Origin: Luteitalea sp.
GTDB taxonomy: Bacteria > Acidobacteriota > Vicinamibacteria > Vicinamibacterales > Vicinamibacteraceae
Direction: 5' to 3'
Assembly: GCA_009377605.1 (NCBI GenBank)
Contig: WHTT01000028.1
Span: 1-64,000 of the forward strand
Length of the DNA stretch: 64,000 nucleotides
Numbering within the stretch: the first letter of the stretch is position 1; the number at the start of each line of letters is the position of its first letter. The notes beneath the pieces were generated by a model. The model ran no database searches. It saw only the letters and a program-made list of their open reading frames with translations, and was not told where the DNA came from. Both the position numbers and the translations under genes were made by a program. This document shows, one piece after another, positions 35,210 through 43,548 of this stretch.

Positions 35210-36568
35210 ATGGGTCTGCTGCACGGAATTGGCCTGCTCGCGACGTTCGCCCTTGCTGTCGCAGAAACGAGTGGGGCGCTCGTGCTGCAGCAAGCGGATG
35301 GCTGGCGCATTGAGATCGAGGCGCCCAGCGTGGCGGTGAGCGCGGATGGGCGGTTCGTGGCGTTCGTGTCGTACGCGCGCCTGCTCCCAGTCGACACGAA
35401 TCAAATCGCCGATATCTATGTGTTCGACACTCGATCGGGCCAAATGACCTTGGAGAGTGTAGGGAAGGACGGGCGGCCGGCCGACGCGGCAAGCTTTCAT
35501 CCGACACTGAGTGCAGATGGCCGCATCGTCGCATTCGATTCCTCGGCGCGGAACTTGGTCGATGTGCCGCTCGCCGAAGGTCAGTCTCATGTCTACGTGC
35601 GTGACCGGGCCCGCGGAGAAACACGGCTGGCGAGTGTCGCGGTGGACGGCTCGACGCCCGACGCCGGAAGCTTCTTGCCGTCGATCAGTGGAGATGGTGC
35701 GACGGTGGCGTTCGAGTCGAGCGCGACGAATCTCGTTGACCTACCCGATGCGAACTCAGTGGGCGCAGACATCTACGTCGCCGACCTCGATGACGGCGCG
35801 ATCGAGCGCGTCAGCGTCAACAGCGCCGGCGAGCAAGCACCGTTGGGGACGAGCTTCACCCCGGGCCTCAGCGCCAATGGCACACGCGTGGCCTTCACGT
35901 CGACTGCGGACATCGAGTGCGCTGGAGGAAGGACGTCGTGCCCGCCGTGGCGCCAGGATACGAATGGACTGCCGGACGTGTACGTGAGAGATCGGCGCGA
36001 CGGCTCGACTCGCCGCTTGAGTCGCGGCGCCGACGGTGACGAAACACTGGCGCCGAGCCATCATCCAGCCCTGGACCAGAACGGTCGGTTCGTCGCGTTC
36101 GTGTCGGTGGCGGGGAACCTCGTCGCGGGCGATCGGAATCGCGCCGAGGATGTGTTCCTCTACGATCTGGAGACCGGTAAGACGACGCTCGTGAGTCGCC
36201 GTGCGGGAGGGGGCGTGTCCGGAAATGGGCGCAGCCTACAGCCCGACGTGTCGGCGGATGGACGGTTCGTCGGCTTTCAGTCGAAGGCATCGGATCTCGT
36301 CTGCGCCCGTAGCTGCGCGCCCACCGATGTCGACGACAACAACACGTGGGACGTGTTCTTGTTCGACGCCGAGACCGGACGCATGACTCGCGTGAGCGCG
36401 GATCCGGGCAGGCAGGCCTGGCGCGAAGCAAGCGCAGGCGTCCGGCTGGACGCCGCCGGCCGGCTGGTGGCCTTCCAGTCCAGCAAGCCCAGCGGCCCGC
36501 ACGATTTGCGGGCCGATTACGATTTGTTCCTGCGATGGATGAGAGGGTTTGGTAGCCCCCAATCGTAA
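35210..36568 (+). CDS. Secreted TolB-like PD40 beta-propeller protein
   Basis: 452 residues from ATG 35210, which opens a signal peptide (MGLLHGIGLLATFALAVAET); no strong ribosome site. The rest is a series of six or seven blades built on the motif PxxSxDGRxVAFxSxxxNLV, seen at VAVSADGRFVAFVS, PTLSADGRIVAFDS, PSISGDGATVAFES, PGLSANGTRVAFTS, PALDQNGRFVAFVS and PDVSADGRFVGFQS, each followed by DIYVxDxxxG. No enzyme domain is attached, so a scaffold, binding or assembly role is most likely. A disulfide is possible in the longer blade with ECAGGRTSC. Confidence 0.86.
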   Translation: MGLLHGIGLLATFALAVAETSGALVLQQADGWRIEIEAPSVAVSADGRFVAFVSYARLLPVDTNQIADIYVFDTRSGQMTLESVGKDGRPADAASFHPTLSADGRIVAFDSSARNLVDVPLAEGQSHVYVRDRARGETRLASVAVDGSTPDAGSFLPSISGDGATVAFESSATNLVDLPDANSVGADIYVADLDDGAIERVSVNSAGEQAPLGTSFTPGLSANGTRVAFTSTADIECAGGRTSCPPWRQDTNGLPDVYVRDRRDGSTRRLSRGADGDETLAPSHHPALDQNGRFVAFVSVAGNLVAGDRNRAEDVFLYDLETGKTTLVSRRAGGGVSGNGRSLQPDVSADGRFVGFQSKASDLVCARSCAPTDVDDNNTWDVFLFDAETGRMTRVSADPGRQAWREASAGVRLDAAGRLVAFQSSKPSGPHDLRADYDLFLRWMRGFGSPQS

Positions 36569-36633
36569 TCGTCTCCCGGTACCTTCGGCGAGTCGAGGGG
36601 GCGCGGCAGACGATTCAAGCCAGGGGGTGTGCC

Positions 36634-37197
36634 GTGCCCTCTGCGGTCATTGCTCTTGCGAGCATGCTCGCCCTCATGTCGCCGGGCGGTTCGATGCCCG
36701 GTCCGCCGCCCAACCTGCGCGTCGATCCCGCTCTCGAGCGGGTTGTCGCGCGGATGTGGAGGACATCGCCGGTATTCCGTGCACAGTGCGCCCGCATTGC
36801 CGACGAACCGACACTCTTCGTGGCAGTCTGGTACGATGAGAGGGCTTTGCACGGCCGCCGGCGCGCCGTGACGACCTTCGTCCGCCACGCACGACGGCTC
36901 GTGTCTGCCCAAGTGCGTCTGTCGCGTGGTCACGATCCGGTCGAGCTCTTGGCTCACGAGCTCGAGCACATCGTCGAGCAGCTCGACGGGGTGGATCTGT
37001 CCGTCGCAGTCTTGAGGGGGGATCAGGTCAGGCGTGCAAGGGACGGAAGCTTTGAAACCAGGCGTGCCATTGAGGCAGGGTTGCGGGTGCAGCGTGAAGT
37101 CCGGCACGGCCGCGGCTCGCTGGCCAGCGCGGATCCGGCTCCGGACGTAGCAGCAACCCATTCGCAGCAGCGGCTACCGCCACTGCGCCCACGCTGA
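36634..37197 (+). CDS. Hypothetical exported protein with HExxH motif
   Basis: 187 residues from GTG 36634, six bases after an AGGGGG; ATG 36664 is an alternative. A hydrophobic start (AVIALASMLALMS) suggests export. The centre has a WRTSPVFRAQCARI segment and then ELLAHELEHIVEQLDG, where HELEH is a zincin-like zinc site. The C-terminus is Arg-rich. No family is recognised. The short length and single motif fit a minigluzincin-like or regulatory zinc protein. The cupin gene begins one base after its stop, so they are co-transcribed. Confidence 0.7.
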   Translation: MPSAVIALASMLALMSPGGSMPGPPPNLRVDPALERVVARMWRTSPVFRAQCARIADEPTLFVAVWYDERALHGRRRAVTTFVRHARRLVSAQVRLSRGHDPVELLAHELEHIVEQLDGVDLSVAVLRGDQVRRARDGSFETRRAIEAGLRVQREVRHGRGSLASADPAPDVAATHSQQRLPPLRPR

Positions 37198-37198
37198 T

Positions 37199-37561
37199 AT
37201 GCCCCGACTGATCGAGCGTCCCACAATCGTGACCGCGGCCGGCAACAAGCCGAAGCTCATTCGGGAGTTCGCCGGGCGGGTGAACAGCGGCCACGCCAAT
37301 GTCAGCGTCGCGTACATGGTCTCGCCGGAGGGTTGGCGGGAGCCGGGGCAACGCCCGGACTTCGAGGAGATTACGCTCGTGCTACGCGGCACGCTCCGCG
37401 TCGAGCACGAGGGTGGTGTTGTCGACGTGCACGCAGGCCAAGCTGTCGTCGCAGCGCCTGGCGAGTGGGTGTGCTACAGCAGCCCGGAGCCTGGCGGTGC
37501 CGAGTATGTCGCCGTGTGCGTGCCCGCCTTTTCGCCAGATACGGTCCATCGGGACGAGTAA
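37199..37561 (+). CDS. Cupin-domain protein
   Basis: 120 residues, single-domain cupin. The fold is visible as REPGQRPDFEEITLVLRGTL (motif 1 with Glu residues in place of the usual His pair), VHAGQAVVAAPGEWVCYSSP, and AEYVAVCVPAFSP (motif 2 remnant). The metal-binding histidines are mostly missing, so this is more likely a small-molecule binding or EutQ-like protein than a dioxygenase. ATG 37199 follows the preceding stop by one base. Confidence 0.8.
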   Translation: MPRLIERPTIVTAAGNKPKLIREFAGRVNSGHANVSVAYMVSPEGWREPGQRPDFEEITLVLRGTLRVEHEGGVVDVHAGQAVVAAPGEWVCYSSPEPGGAEYVAVCVPAFSPDTVHRDE

Positions 37562-37644
37562 TCCTTGGTCCTTGGTCCTTGGTGCGAGCAGGCCAGAGCT
37601 GCGGGGCGGGCCGCGAGCAGAGGAACCGGGTACTATTGCGTCCG

Positions 37645-38673
37645 ATGCGCGCGATGCAACTCGATTCACTTCATCAGCTCCTTCGAGAGGTGGAGCTGCC
37701 GACACCACTGCCTGGCCCTGACGACGTCCTGCTGGAGGTGCTTGCTTGCGGCGTCTGCCGAACCGACCTCCACATCATCGATGGCGAAGTGCCGGCGCCG
37801 AAGCTGCCGCTCACCCCAGGTCACGAGGCGGTTGGGGTTGTGGCGGCGCGTGGTACGGCGGTTGACCGCTTCCAGATCGGCGACCGCGTCGGCGTGCCCT
37901 GGCTCGGTTGGACATGCGGCGTCTGTGAGCACTGTCGCGCCGGCCGCGAGAACCTCTGTACGGACGCACAGTTCACCGGTCTGCATCGCGCTGGTGGCTA
38001 TGCGACCCACATCATTGCGGACGCCCGCTACTGTGTTCCTATTCCTCGGGCGTATTCGGATATCGGGGCGGCGCCCCTCTTGTGTGCCGGCCTCATCGGC
38101 TATCGCTCCTATACACGAGCCGGCGAGGCACGCCGCATAGGGTTCTACGGGTTTGGTGCCGCGGCGCATCTCCTCGTGCAGGTTGCCCGCCACGAGGAGC
38201 GTGAGGTCTACGCGTTCACGCGTCCCGGCGACGTCGAGGGGCAGGCGTTCGCGCGCGGGCTCGGCGCCGTCTGGGCAGGCGATTCGGCAACAGCCGCGCC
38301 CGTGCAACTGGATGCGGCCATCATTTTTGCTCCCGTGGGTGCGCTCGTACCCGTGGCGCTTCGTGCAGTCCGAGCGGGCGGCGTCGTCGTGTGCGCCGGC
38401 ATCCACATGAGCGATATCCCTGCATTTCCGTACGAGCTGCTGTGGGGGGAGCGGACCGTCTGCTCTGTTGCCAACTTGACCCGTCGTGACGCCGAGCTGT
38501 TCTTCGCGCTCGCACCGCAGGTGCCGGTCGAAGCAGAGCACGACGTGTGGCCGCTCCAGCAAGCCAACGAGGCGATCGCAGCATTCAGGACCGGGCGCGT
38601 GCATGGTGCCGCGGTGCTCGTCCCTTCGACGCTCAGTCGGGGCCCAACAACTTTCCGCTCCGGGGCCGAGTGA
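37645..38673 (+). CDS. Zinc-dependent alcohol dehydrogenase
   Basis: 342 residues from ATG 37645 (ATG 37654 also possible). Medium-chain dehydrogenase: catalytic zinc site in CGVCRTDLHIIDG and GHEAVG, the structural-zinc cysteines in CGVCEHCRAGRENLC, then the cofactor domain, which begins IGFYGFGAAAHL in place of the usual GxGxxG. The pattern PxPxPGPDDVLLEVLACGVC and substrate-side segments resemble AdhA-like alcohol dehydrogenases. The final 13 residues (STLSRGPTTFRSG and so on) are out-of-frame translation of a xylanase remnant, so the natural end has been replaced. Alcohol specificity cannot be read. Confidence 0.9.
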   Translation: MRAMQLDSLHQLLREVELPTPLPGPDDVLLEVLACGVCRTDLHIIDGEVPAPKLPLTPGHEAVGVVAARGTAVDRFQIGDRVGVPWLGWTCGVCEHCRAGRENLCTDAQFTGLHRAGGYATHIIADARYCVPIPRAYSDIGAAPLLCAGLIGYRSYTRAGEARRIGFYGFGAAAHLLVQVARHEEREVYAFTRPGDVEGQAFARGLGAVWAGDSATAAPVQLDAAIIFAPVGALVPVALRAVRAGGVVVCAGIHMSDIPAFPYELLWGERTVCSVANLTRRDAELFFALAPQVPVEAEHDVWPLQQANEAIAAFRTGRVHGAAVLVPSTLSRGPTTFRSGAE

Positions 38674-38742
38674 ACTATCCGCTGCTCTTCGATCTTCAGG
38701 GCCAGCCCAAGCCAGCGTTCAATGCCGTCGTCGACGTCCTGA
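38625..38742 (+). pseudogene. C-terminal remnant of a GH10 xylanase gene
   Basis: In a frame different from the dehydrogenase, 38625-38742 encodes FDAQSGPNNFPLRGRVNYPL followed by LFDLQGQPKPAFNAVVDVLK. NYPLLFDxxGQPKPAFxAV is the end of family 10 endo-xylanases. The rest of the gene is absent, and the remnant overlaps the last codons of the dehydrogenase gene and ends in the REP hairpin at 38742. Confidence 0.65.
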
Positions 38743-38793
38743 AAAGGGAACCGGGTACCTTTTCGGTCCCGAAAGGGTACCCGGTTCCTTTTT
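38742..38793. repeat. REP hairpin AAGGGAACCGGGTACCTTTT
   Basis: Second copy of the element at 16780-16831, with two mismatches between arms. It separates the plus-strand remnant from the minus-strand moaA gene and overlaps the moaA stop codon, so it can serve as a shared terminator. Confidence 0.8.
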
Positions 38794-39814
38794 AGCCGCC
38801 GCGCGTGTGCATCTCGAGATGCGGCGCGCGGCGCAGCTCGTCGACCGGCACGAGCGTGCTGCGGTCTGGGAGCGCGAGGCGCTGCTCAGCGCCGCGGTCG
38901 ATGCGCCCATGCCAGGCGGAGGTGATGATCTCACGGAGCTCGGCGTCGCTGGCACCCTGGCGAAGTGGCCCGCGAAGGTCGGTGCCGCTCGTGGCATAGA
39001 GGCACAGGAGCAGCATGCCGTCAGCAGTGAGGCGCGCGCGGTCGCACGTCGAGCAGAAGGGCTCCGTGGTGGATGCAATGATGCCAAACGTCAGGCCGTC
39101 GATGCGGAATCGCCGCGCAGGAGCGGATGAGATCTCATCGAGGTGGGTGATGGAGCCATAGTGGCGCGCGAGGCGCTCGAGGATCTCCGCACGGCTCACG
39201 ACCAGGTCGGACTGCCAGCGTGTCGCGCCGCCGACGTCCATGTACTCGATGAACCGGACTTCCGCGTTCATCTGGCGCCCAAACTCCAGGAGCTCCACGA
39301 GCTCATCGTCATTGATCCCGCGCATGACGACGGTGTCGATCTTGAGCCCACCGAAGAGCGCGCGTGCTGCAGCGATCCCGTCCAGCACGTCGCCGTGGCG
39401 ATCGAGGCGTGCCAGGGCGCGAAATCGCTCTTGCCGCAGCGTGTCCAGACTGACCGTCACGCGACGCAAGCCGGCGGCCTGGAGCGCCGCTGCCTGCGGG
39501 GCGAACAGGACGCCGTTGGTTGTGAGCGCGAGGTCCTCGAGGGTGGGACAGCTTGCTAGCCGCTGCACGAGATCCGACAGGTGACGCCGCAAGAGCGGCT
39601 CGCCGCCGGTCAGACGAATACGCGTCACCCCCAGCTCGCCGAAGAGGCTCACCAGCCGTGCGATCTCCTCGAAGGACAGCAGGTCTTCGCGCGGCAGCCA
39701 CACGTACTCGTCTTCTGGCATGCAGTAGAGGCACCGGAGGTTGCAGCGGTCCGTGACTGAGATCCGGAGGCTCCCGAGTGGCCGGTCGAAGCGATCGTGC
39801 AGCATCCCTTCCAT
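38792..39814 (-). CDS. moaA: GTP 3',8-cyclase (molybdenum cofactor biosynthesis)
   Basis: 340 residues from ATG 39814 (ATG 39805 is nearly equal). Radical SAM enzyme converting GTP to the cyclic pyranopterin precursor. The N-terminal cluster motif is CNLRCLYC with DRC before it, then LTGGEPLLRRHL. The C-terminal cluster has CSTCDRARLTADGMLLLC, and the protein ends in the conserved Gly-Gly that inserts into the active site. Family length matches. No other moa/moe gene is nearby. It was probably co-located by rearrangement, as it is flanked by a REP hairpin and a large inverted-repeat element. Confidence 0.95.
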   Translation of the reverse strand: MEGMLHDRFDRPLGSLRISVTDRCNLRCLYCMPEDEYVWLPREDLLSFEEIARLVSLFGELGVTRIRLTGGEPLLRRHLSDLVQRLASCPTLEDLALTTNGVLFAPQAAALQAAGLRRVTVSLDTLRQERFRALARLDRHGDVLDGIAAARALFGGLKIDTVVMRGINDDELVELLEFGRQMNAEVRFIEYMDVGGATRWQSDLVVSRAEILERLARHYGSITHLDEISSAPARRFRIDGLTFGIIASTTEPFCSTCDRARLTADGMLLLCLYATSGTDLRGPLRQGASDAELREIITSAWHGRIDRGAEQRLALPDRSTLVPVDELRRAPHLEMHTRGG

Positions 39815-39975
39815 TATGCAGGCGAGTAGGACCTCGAGACCAGATTTCCTTGGGACGTGCATCTGCTTCGGCAATTGTGCGGCGATGCGTCGAGACCGGC
39901 GACGCCTTGGCCGGCCAAGCCCAAGAAGGCACGTCACACGCCTGGCGATCAAGCAGCTGGCGGGTTCCCACGATT

Positions 39976-40143
39976 CCTAGTGTCCTGTCCGCGTGATTCG
40001 TTGCATACGTCCCGGAGCGCGGCGCCCGGCTCGCCAGGCGCGAGAAGGGAGCATACAGGCCGTATTCGACCGACGAGCAACGCCGCGAGCCGGGATGCCC
40101 CGCCCGGGACGTATGTGACGAATCACGCGGACAGGACACTAGG
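39976..40143. repeat. Inverted-repeat element with structured core (copy B)
   Basis: A 168-base unit with perfect 26-base arms starting CCTAGTGTCCTGTCC, extended to about 39 bases with two mismatches. The core lies in reverse orientation, with stem CCCGGCTCGC (40025-40034) and GCGAGCCGGG (40085-40094), different from copy A yet fully complementary. The same conserved flanks occur. The spacer from 39815 to 39975 shows no gene. Confidence 0.85.
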
Positions 40144-40214
40144 TAGGGCCGCCTCGCCGAGGCGGCCGTTATCTCGGCGCGGCTTCCGGACGCGCTCGGT
40201 GAATGCACCGTACC
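40143..40214. repeat. GTAGGGCCGCCTCGCCGAGGCGGCC repeat
   Basis: Palindrome of the dispersed family directly abutting the right arm of the inverted-repeat element, with a degraded CGCGCTCGGTGAATGC partner. Confidence 0.75.
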
Positions 40215-40246
40215 ACGTGCAGAACTTCAGCCTGGGAACTTTCCAC

Positions 40247-40287
40247 TTGACGCGGTGTCTACTAATTACTAAGAAGTTAGTAATTAG
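40247..40287 (+). promoter_or_regulatory. blaI promoter and BlaI-type operator
   Basis: TTGACG (40247-40252), 17 bases, then TAAGAA (40270-40275) forms a promoter. Over the -10 lies a perfect 11-bp inverted repeat, CTAATTACTAA (40262-40272) and TTAGTAATTAG (40277-40287), around GAAG. It ends three bases before the blaI start. Dyads of this size bind BlaI/MecI dimers, so autoregulation by occlusion of the -10 is expected. Confidence 0.72.
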
Positions 40288-40290
40288 AAG

Positions 40291-40665
40291 ATGCGAAAGC
40301 CACACCCGACGCTGACGCCGCAGGAGCTGGCCATCATGAAGGTGGTCTGGCGCCTGGGTACCTCAACCGTGCGAGACGTTCACGATACGCTGCGGGCGCG
40401 TCGCCCGATCGCCTACACGACGGTGCTCACGATGATGCGCATCCTTGAGGCGAAGGGCTACGTGAAGAAGAGCAAAGGAGAGCGCGCGCACGTCTATCGA
40501 CCGGCCAAGCCTCGGCATCAGGTGGTGGGCGGCATGGTGCGTGAGTTCGTCAATCGTGTCTTCGACGGCGCAGCCGAGCCACTGCTCTTGCATCTCGCCA
40601 AGGATGCGCGCCTCACAGACGAGGAGCGGGAGGAGCTGCTCCGAATCATCAAGGAGAGCGAATGA
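40291..40665 (+). CDS. BlaI/MecI-family transcriptional repressor
   Basis: 124 residues from ATG 40291. Winged-helix start LTPQELAIMKVVWRLGTSTV with RDVHDTLRARRPIAYTTVLT as recognition helix, then a C-terminal dimerisation helix region (VREFVNRVFDGAAEPLLLHL). BlaI repressors are cleaved after signalling by BlaR1, whose gene overlaps this stop by four bases (ATGATG). The operator found upstream implies self-repression. In Acidobacteriota such pairs are widespread and not restricted to beta-lactam response; the target genes here may include the tonB gene downstream. Confidence 0.92.
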   Translation: MRKPHPTLTPQELAIMKVVWRLGTSTVRDVHDTLRARRPIAYTTVLTMMRILEAKGYVKKSKGERAHVYRPAKPRHQVVGGMVREFVNRVFDGAAEPLLLHLAKDARLTDEEREELLRIIKESE

Positions 40666-42422
40666 TGCTGCCACTGTCGCTGGGCAACGTATGGGCGTAC
40701 TGCGTGCAAGTGGCGGTGTTGACGCTGGTTGGGGCGGCGCTGGTGACGCTGCTGCGAGTGCGCACGCCGGCGGCGCGTCTGGTGTGCTGGCGGGCGCTGC
40801 TGGCCGCCTGTCTCGGGCTGCCGCTGCTCCAACCGTGGGGCGAACCGCCGAGCCACACTGCGGCCGCAGTGGCGTCGGTCATTGACGGTGCGGCGCTCGC
40901 GACGACCGCGGCCAGAGGCGAGGCGTGGTGGGTCGCGATTGGCTGGGCGCCGCTGCTTCTGGCGGTGTGGCTGGCGGGCACCGCGGTCTGGCTCGTGCGG
41001 CTCATCATAGGGCTCGTTCACTTGCGAGCGTTGCGGCGTGCCGGGGCGCCGGCCTCGCTCTCACCCGCCGTAGCGGAGGTCGGGGAGCAGATCGGCGCCT
41101 CCGCGGACATTCGCTGGGTCGCGGGTATTCCGCAACCGGTGACCTTCGGCATGCGGCATCCGGTCGTGCTGTTACCCGCGGCGCTTCACGGCATGTCGAC
41201 TGAGGTCCAGCGTGCTGTTGTCGCCCATGAGCTGATTCACGTGATCCGTCGCGATTGGGTGTGGGTCCTTGCCGAGGAGCTCGTTCGCGCTGTCCTCTGG
41301 TTTCATCCGGCGATCTGGTGGCTGCTCGGGCGAACGCAGCTCGCGCGTGAACAGGTCGTCGATGCCTACGCCGTTCGCGTGCTCGGCGCGCGGCGGCCGT
41401 ACATGGAAGCGCTGCTGGCCTGCGCAGACCGTACATCGTTCGTGCCGGTGCCCGCGTTTGCTCGCCGGCGCGAGCTCTTCCAACGACTGACACAGCTATC
41501 CAGGGAGGTCGAGATGTCGCGCGCGAGAGTGCTTGTGTCGTTCGCGGCTCTGGCGTTGGGCGTCATCTGTGCGGAGCGTTACACGGTGGCGGCGTTCCCG
41601 CTGCACGCCGCTTCGCCGGCGGGCGGCACCGAACAGGCTTCTTCGAAGGATGAAGCTCAGGGGCTCAGGAAGATCGTACACGTGGACCCGCAGTATCCGC
41701 CGCACGTCTCACTGGACGACGTTCGAGGAGTGGTGACGCTGAACATCACCGTGGACGAGCGGGGAAGCGTCATCGATGCGCAAGTCGCGTCCGCGAAGAT
41801 CATCGAGGGCGCGTCGGCCGAGGGGCAAAGCCACGTACCCGGCGAGGTGGCGGAGGCGGTACGCACGGCCGCTCTACAGTGGAAGTACGAGCCGCTGCCG
41901 CAGCCAATGGCGACCGTCGTTTCCGTGGCGTTCGGCAAGGGTACGGACCGCCCGGTGAGCCCTGGCGACGAAAGCAGCCTGCCGAGCCACATCCAGGCAG
42001 GCGAGCCAGAAGGCAAACTCAGGATGGTCTATGACGTCGAGCGCGACAACGACAACAGGCAGGTCGTGATCCAACCAAGGCTGCAGGTTCGCACCGAGCC
42101 GCCGGCGGGTACCGGCGGAGTGGCCGACCCCAGGAAGCCGTTGCGCATCGGCGGCGCCATCAAGCAGCCGAGGAGGATCCACAATGTGGATCCGATCTAT
42201 CCAGCGGAGGCGCAAGCGGCGCGCGTGCAGGGAATAGTCATCCTCGAAACGATCGTTGGGACGGACGGCACGGTCACGGATGCCCGGACTCTCGAGTCCG
42301 TGCCAATGCTCGACCAGGCTGCGCGCGACGCCGTGCTGCAATGGACGTACACGCCAACCATCGTCAACGGCGTCGCCGTGCCCGTTATCGTTACCGTGAC
42401 CGTGAACTTCACCCTACGTTAG
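40662..42422 (+). CDS. BlaR1-type M56 membrane peptidase with two TonB C-terminal domains
   Basis: 586 residues; start overlaps blaI. Membrane helices in the first 120 residues (WAYCVQVAVLTLVGAALVTLL, WAPLLLAVWLAGTAVWLVRLI), then the M56 zinc site HELIHVIRRDW at residues 188-198 and a WFHPAIWWLLGRTQLAREQVVDA block. A further helix (LVSFAALALGVICA) leads to the periplasmic part, which has no penicillin-binding sensor. Instead two TonB C-terminal folds are seen: VDPQYPPHVSLDDVRGVVTL (about 345-425) and VDPIYPAEAQAARVQGIVIL (about 505-585). The protease would cleave BlaI; the signal sensed is unknown. Confidence 0.9.
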   Translation: MMLPLSLGNVWAYCVQVAVLTLVGAALVTLLRVRTPAARLVCWRALLAACLGLPLLQPWGEPPSHTAAAVASVIDGAALATTAARGEAWWVAIGWAPLLLAVWLAGTAVWLVRLIIGLVHLRALRRAGAPASLSPAVAEVGEQIGASADIRWVAGIPQPVTFGMRHPVVLLPAALHGMSTEVQRAVVAHELIHVIRRDWVWVLAEELVRAVLWFHPAIWWLLGRTQLAREQVVDAYAVRVLGARRPYMEALLACADRTSFVPVPAFARRRELFQRLTQLSREVEMSRARVLVSFAALALGVICAERYTVAAFPLHAASPAGGTEQASSKDEAQGLRKIVHVDPQYPPHVSLDDVRGVVTLNITVDERGSVIDAQVASAKIIEGASAEGQSHVPGEVAEAVRTAALQWKYEPLPQPMATVVSVAFGKGTDRPVSPGDESSLPSHIQAGEPEGKLRMVYDVERDNDNRQVVIQPRLQVRTEPPAGTGGVADPRKPLRIGGAIKQPRRIHNVDPIYPAEAQAARVQGIVILETIVGTDGTVTDARTLESVPMLDQAARDAVLQWTYTPTIVNGVAVPVIVTVTVNFTLR

Positions 42423-42426
42423 GTAG

Positions 42427-42482
42427 AAACGGGGACAGCCCCCGTTTTCCGCCTCGCGGAAAACGAGGGCTGTCCCCGTTTT
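42427..42482. repeat. REP hairpin AACGGGGACAGCCCCCGTT
   Basis: Long inverted repeat with near-perfect arms and a T-rich right end (CCCGTTTTTGTTTTC), just after the blaR1 stop. It works as an intrinsic terminator shape between blaR1 and tonB. A second copy is at 43468. Confidence 0.85.
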
Positions 42483-42507
42483 TGTTTTCTCCACTGCAGG
42501 AGGTGTC

Positions 42508-43452
42508 ATGTCGAGACGGTATCTGATGAGCCGCACGATGGTTCTGAGCGTGTCGCTCGCTGGCGCGATTGGAGTGACCCTCTGGGCGGGTACGCCACAA
42601 TCCGGCGCTGTCTCACGAGAAGAGGCCGAAGCGCTCGTGGCAGACGATCCGGAGATGACGCCGCTCGAGCGCGAGGGTTTCGTAAACGCACTGCTGTTAC
42701 GCCCGCCCAAGGTGCGCAAGGAGAGCGAGAGCATCGAGAAGGCGGCAAACGCCGTGCCCGCGGATGTCTTGGCGGAGCTCCAGGCGGCTGGCGGCCGAGG
42801 CACGGCGATCGTGCATCTCGTGCTGGGCGAATCTGGTGATGTGCTCGAGACACGCTACGTCCCGCAGACACCACGGGAGGGCTCATCCGGTCGCGACGCA
42901 GGCGCCCTTCCGCTGGACGGGTACGGTCAGTGGGCGGCCGAGGTCGGCCGCGCCTGGCGCTTCGAGCCGCCCGCAGCCGCTCCGTACAGCTTCATTCTGG
43001 AGCTATCACACCACGTCGATGAGAAGGGCACGACCTACGAGTGGAGGCTGCGCTCGACAGGGCGGTTGACCCGTCAGACGGCGGCCACCGTAGAAACTGG
43101 GGGTCCGACGCCCTCTCGTGACGTCCAGGGCGGTCGCGAGGGGGGCGAACCGCATGATCCCACGAAGCTGGTGCGCGTGGGTGATGGGGTCGAATCGCCG
43201 ACGAAGACTCACCACGTGGATCCCATCTATCCGTCGGAGGCGAAAGCCAATGGTGTGGAGGGTGTGGTCGTCATCGAGGCGACGATTGGGACCGACGGCA
43301 CGGTGACGGATGCGCGGGTTCTCAAATCGATTCCGGCGCTCGATCAAGCCGCACTCGACGCCGTCCTGCAGTGGGAGTTCAGGCCCACCCTGCTCAATGG
43401 CGAGCCCGTCGCCGTCGTCATGACGACGACAGTCAATTTCACGCTGCAGTAA
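42508..43452 (+). CDS. Energy transducer TonB-like protein
   Basis: 314 residues; GGAGG before ATG 42508. A short membrane anchor/signal (MVLSVSLAGAIGVTLWA) precedes two TonB C-terminal-like units. The first, weaker, is around residues 90-170 (GTAIVHLVLGESGDVLET to WRFEPPAAAPYSF). The second is canonical: HHVDPIYPSEAKANGVEGVV to PTLLNGEPVAVV. The second unit is nearly identical in pattern to that of BlaR1, indicating recent exchange or duplication. It probably couples proton-motive force to receptors, or senses with BlaR1. Confidence 0.85.
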   Translation: MSRRYLMSRTMVLSVSLAGAIGVTLWAGTPQSGAVSREEAEALVADDPEMTPLEREGFVNALLLRPPKVRKESESIEKAANAVPADVLAELQAAGGRGTAIVHLVLGESGDVLETRYVPQTPREGSSGRDAGALPLDGYGQWAAEVGRAWRFEPPAAAPYSFILELSHHVDEKGTTYEWRLRSTGRLTRQTAATVETGGPTPSRDVQGGREGGEPHDPTKLVRVGDGVESPTKTHHVDPIYPSEAKANGVEGVVVIEATIGTDGTVTDARVLKSIPALDQAALDAVLQWEFRPTLLNGEPVAVVMTTTVNFTLQ

Positions 43453-43467
43453 TCGGCCTGCCGGCTG

Positions 43468-43525
43468 AAACGGGGACAGCCCCCGTTTTTCGAATAGCGG
43501 AAAACGGGGGCTGTCCCCGTCCCCG
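43468..43525. repeat. REP hairpin AACGGGGACAGCCCCCGTT (copy 2)
   Basis: Same element as 42427-42482, with loop TCGAATAG. It lies between the tonB and TPR genes, so the tonB gene is bracketed by two copies. Confidence 0.85.
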
Positions 43526-43548
43526 TTTGTGGGTTTGTGGAGCAGTCG

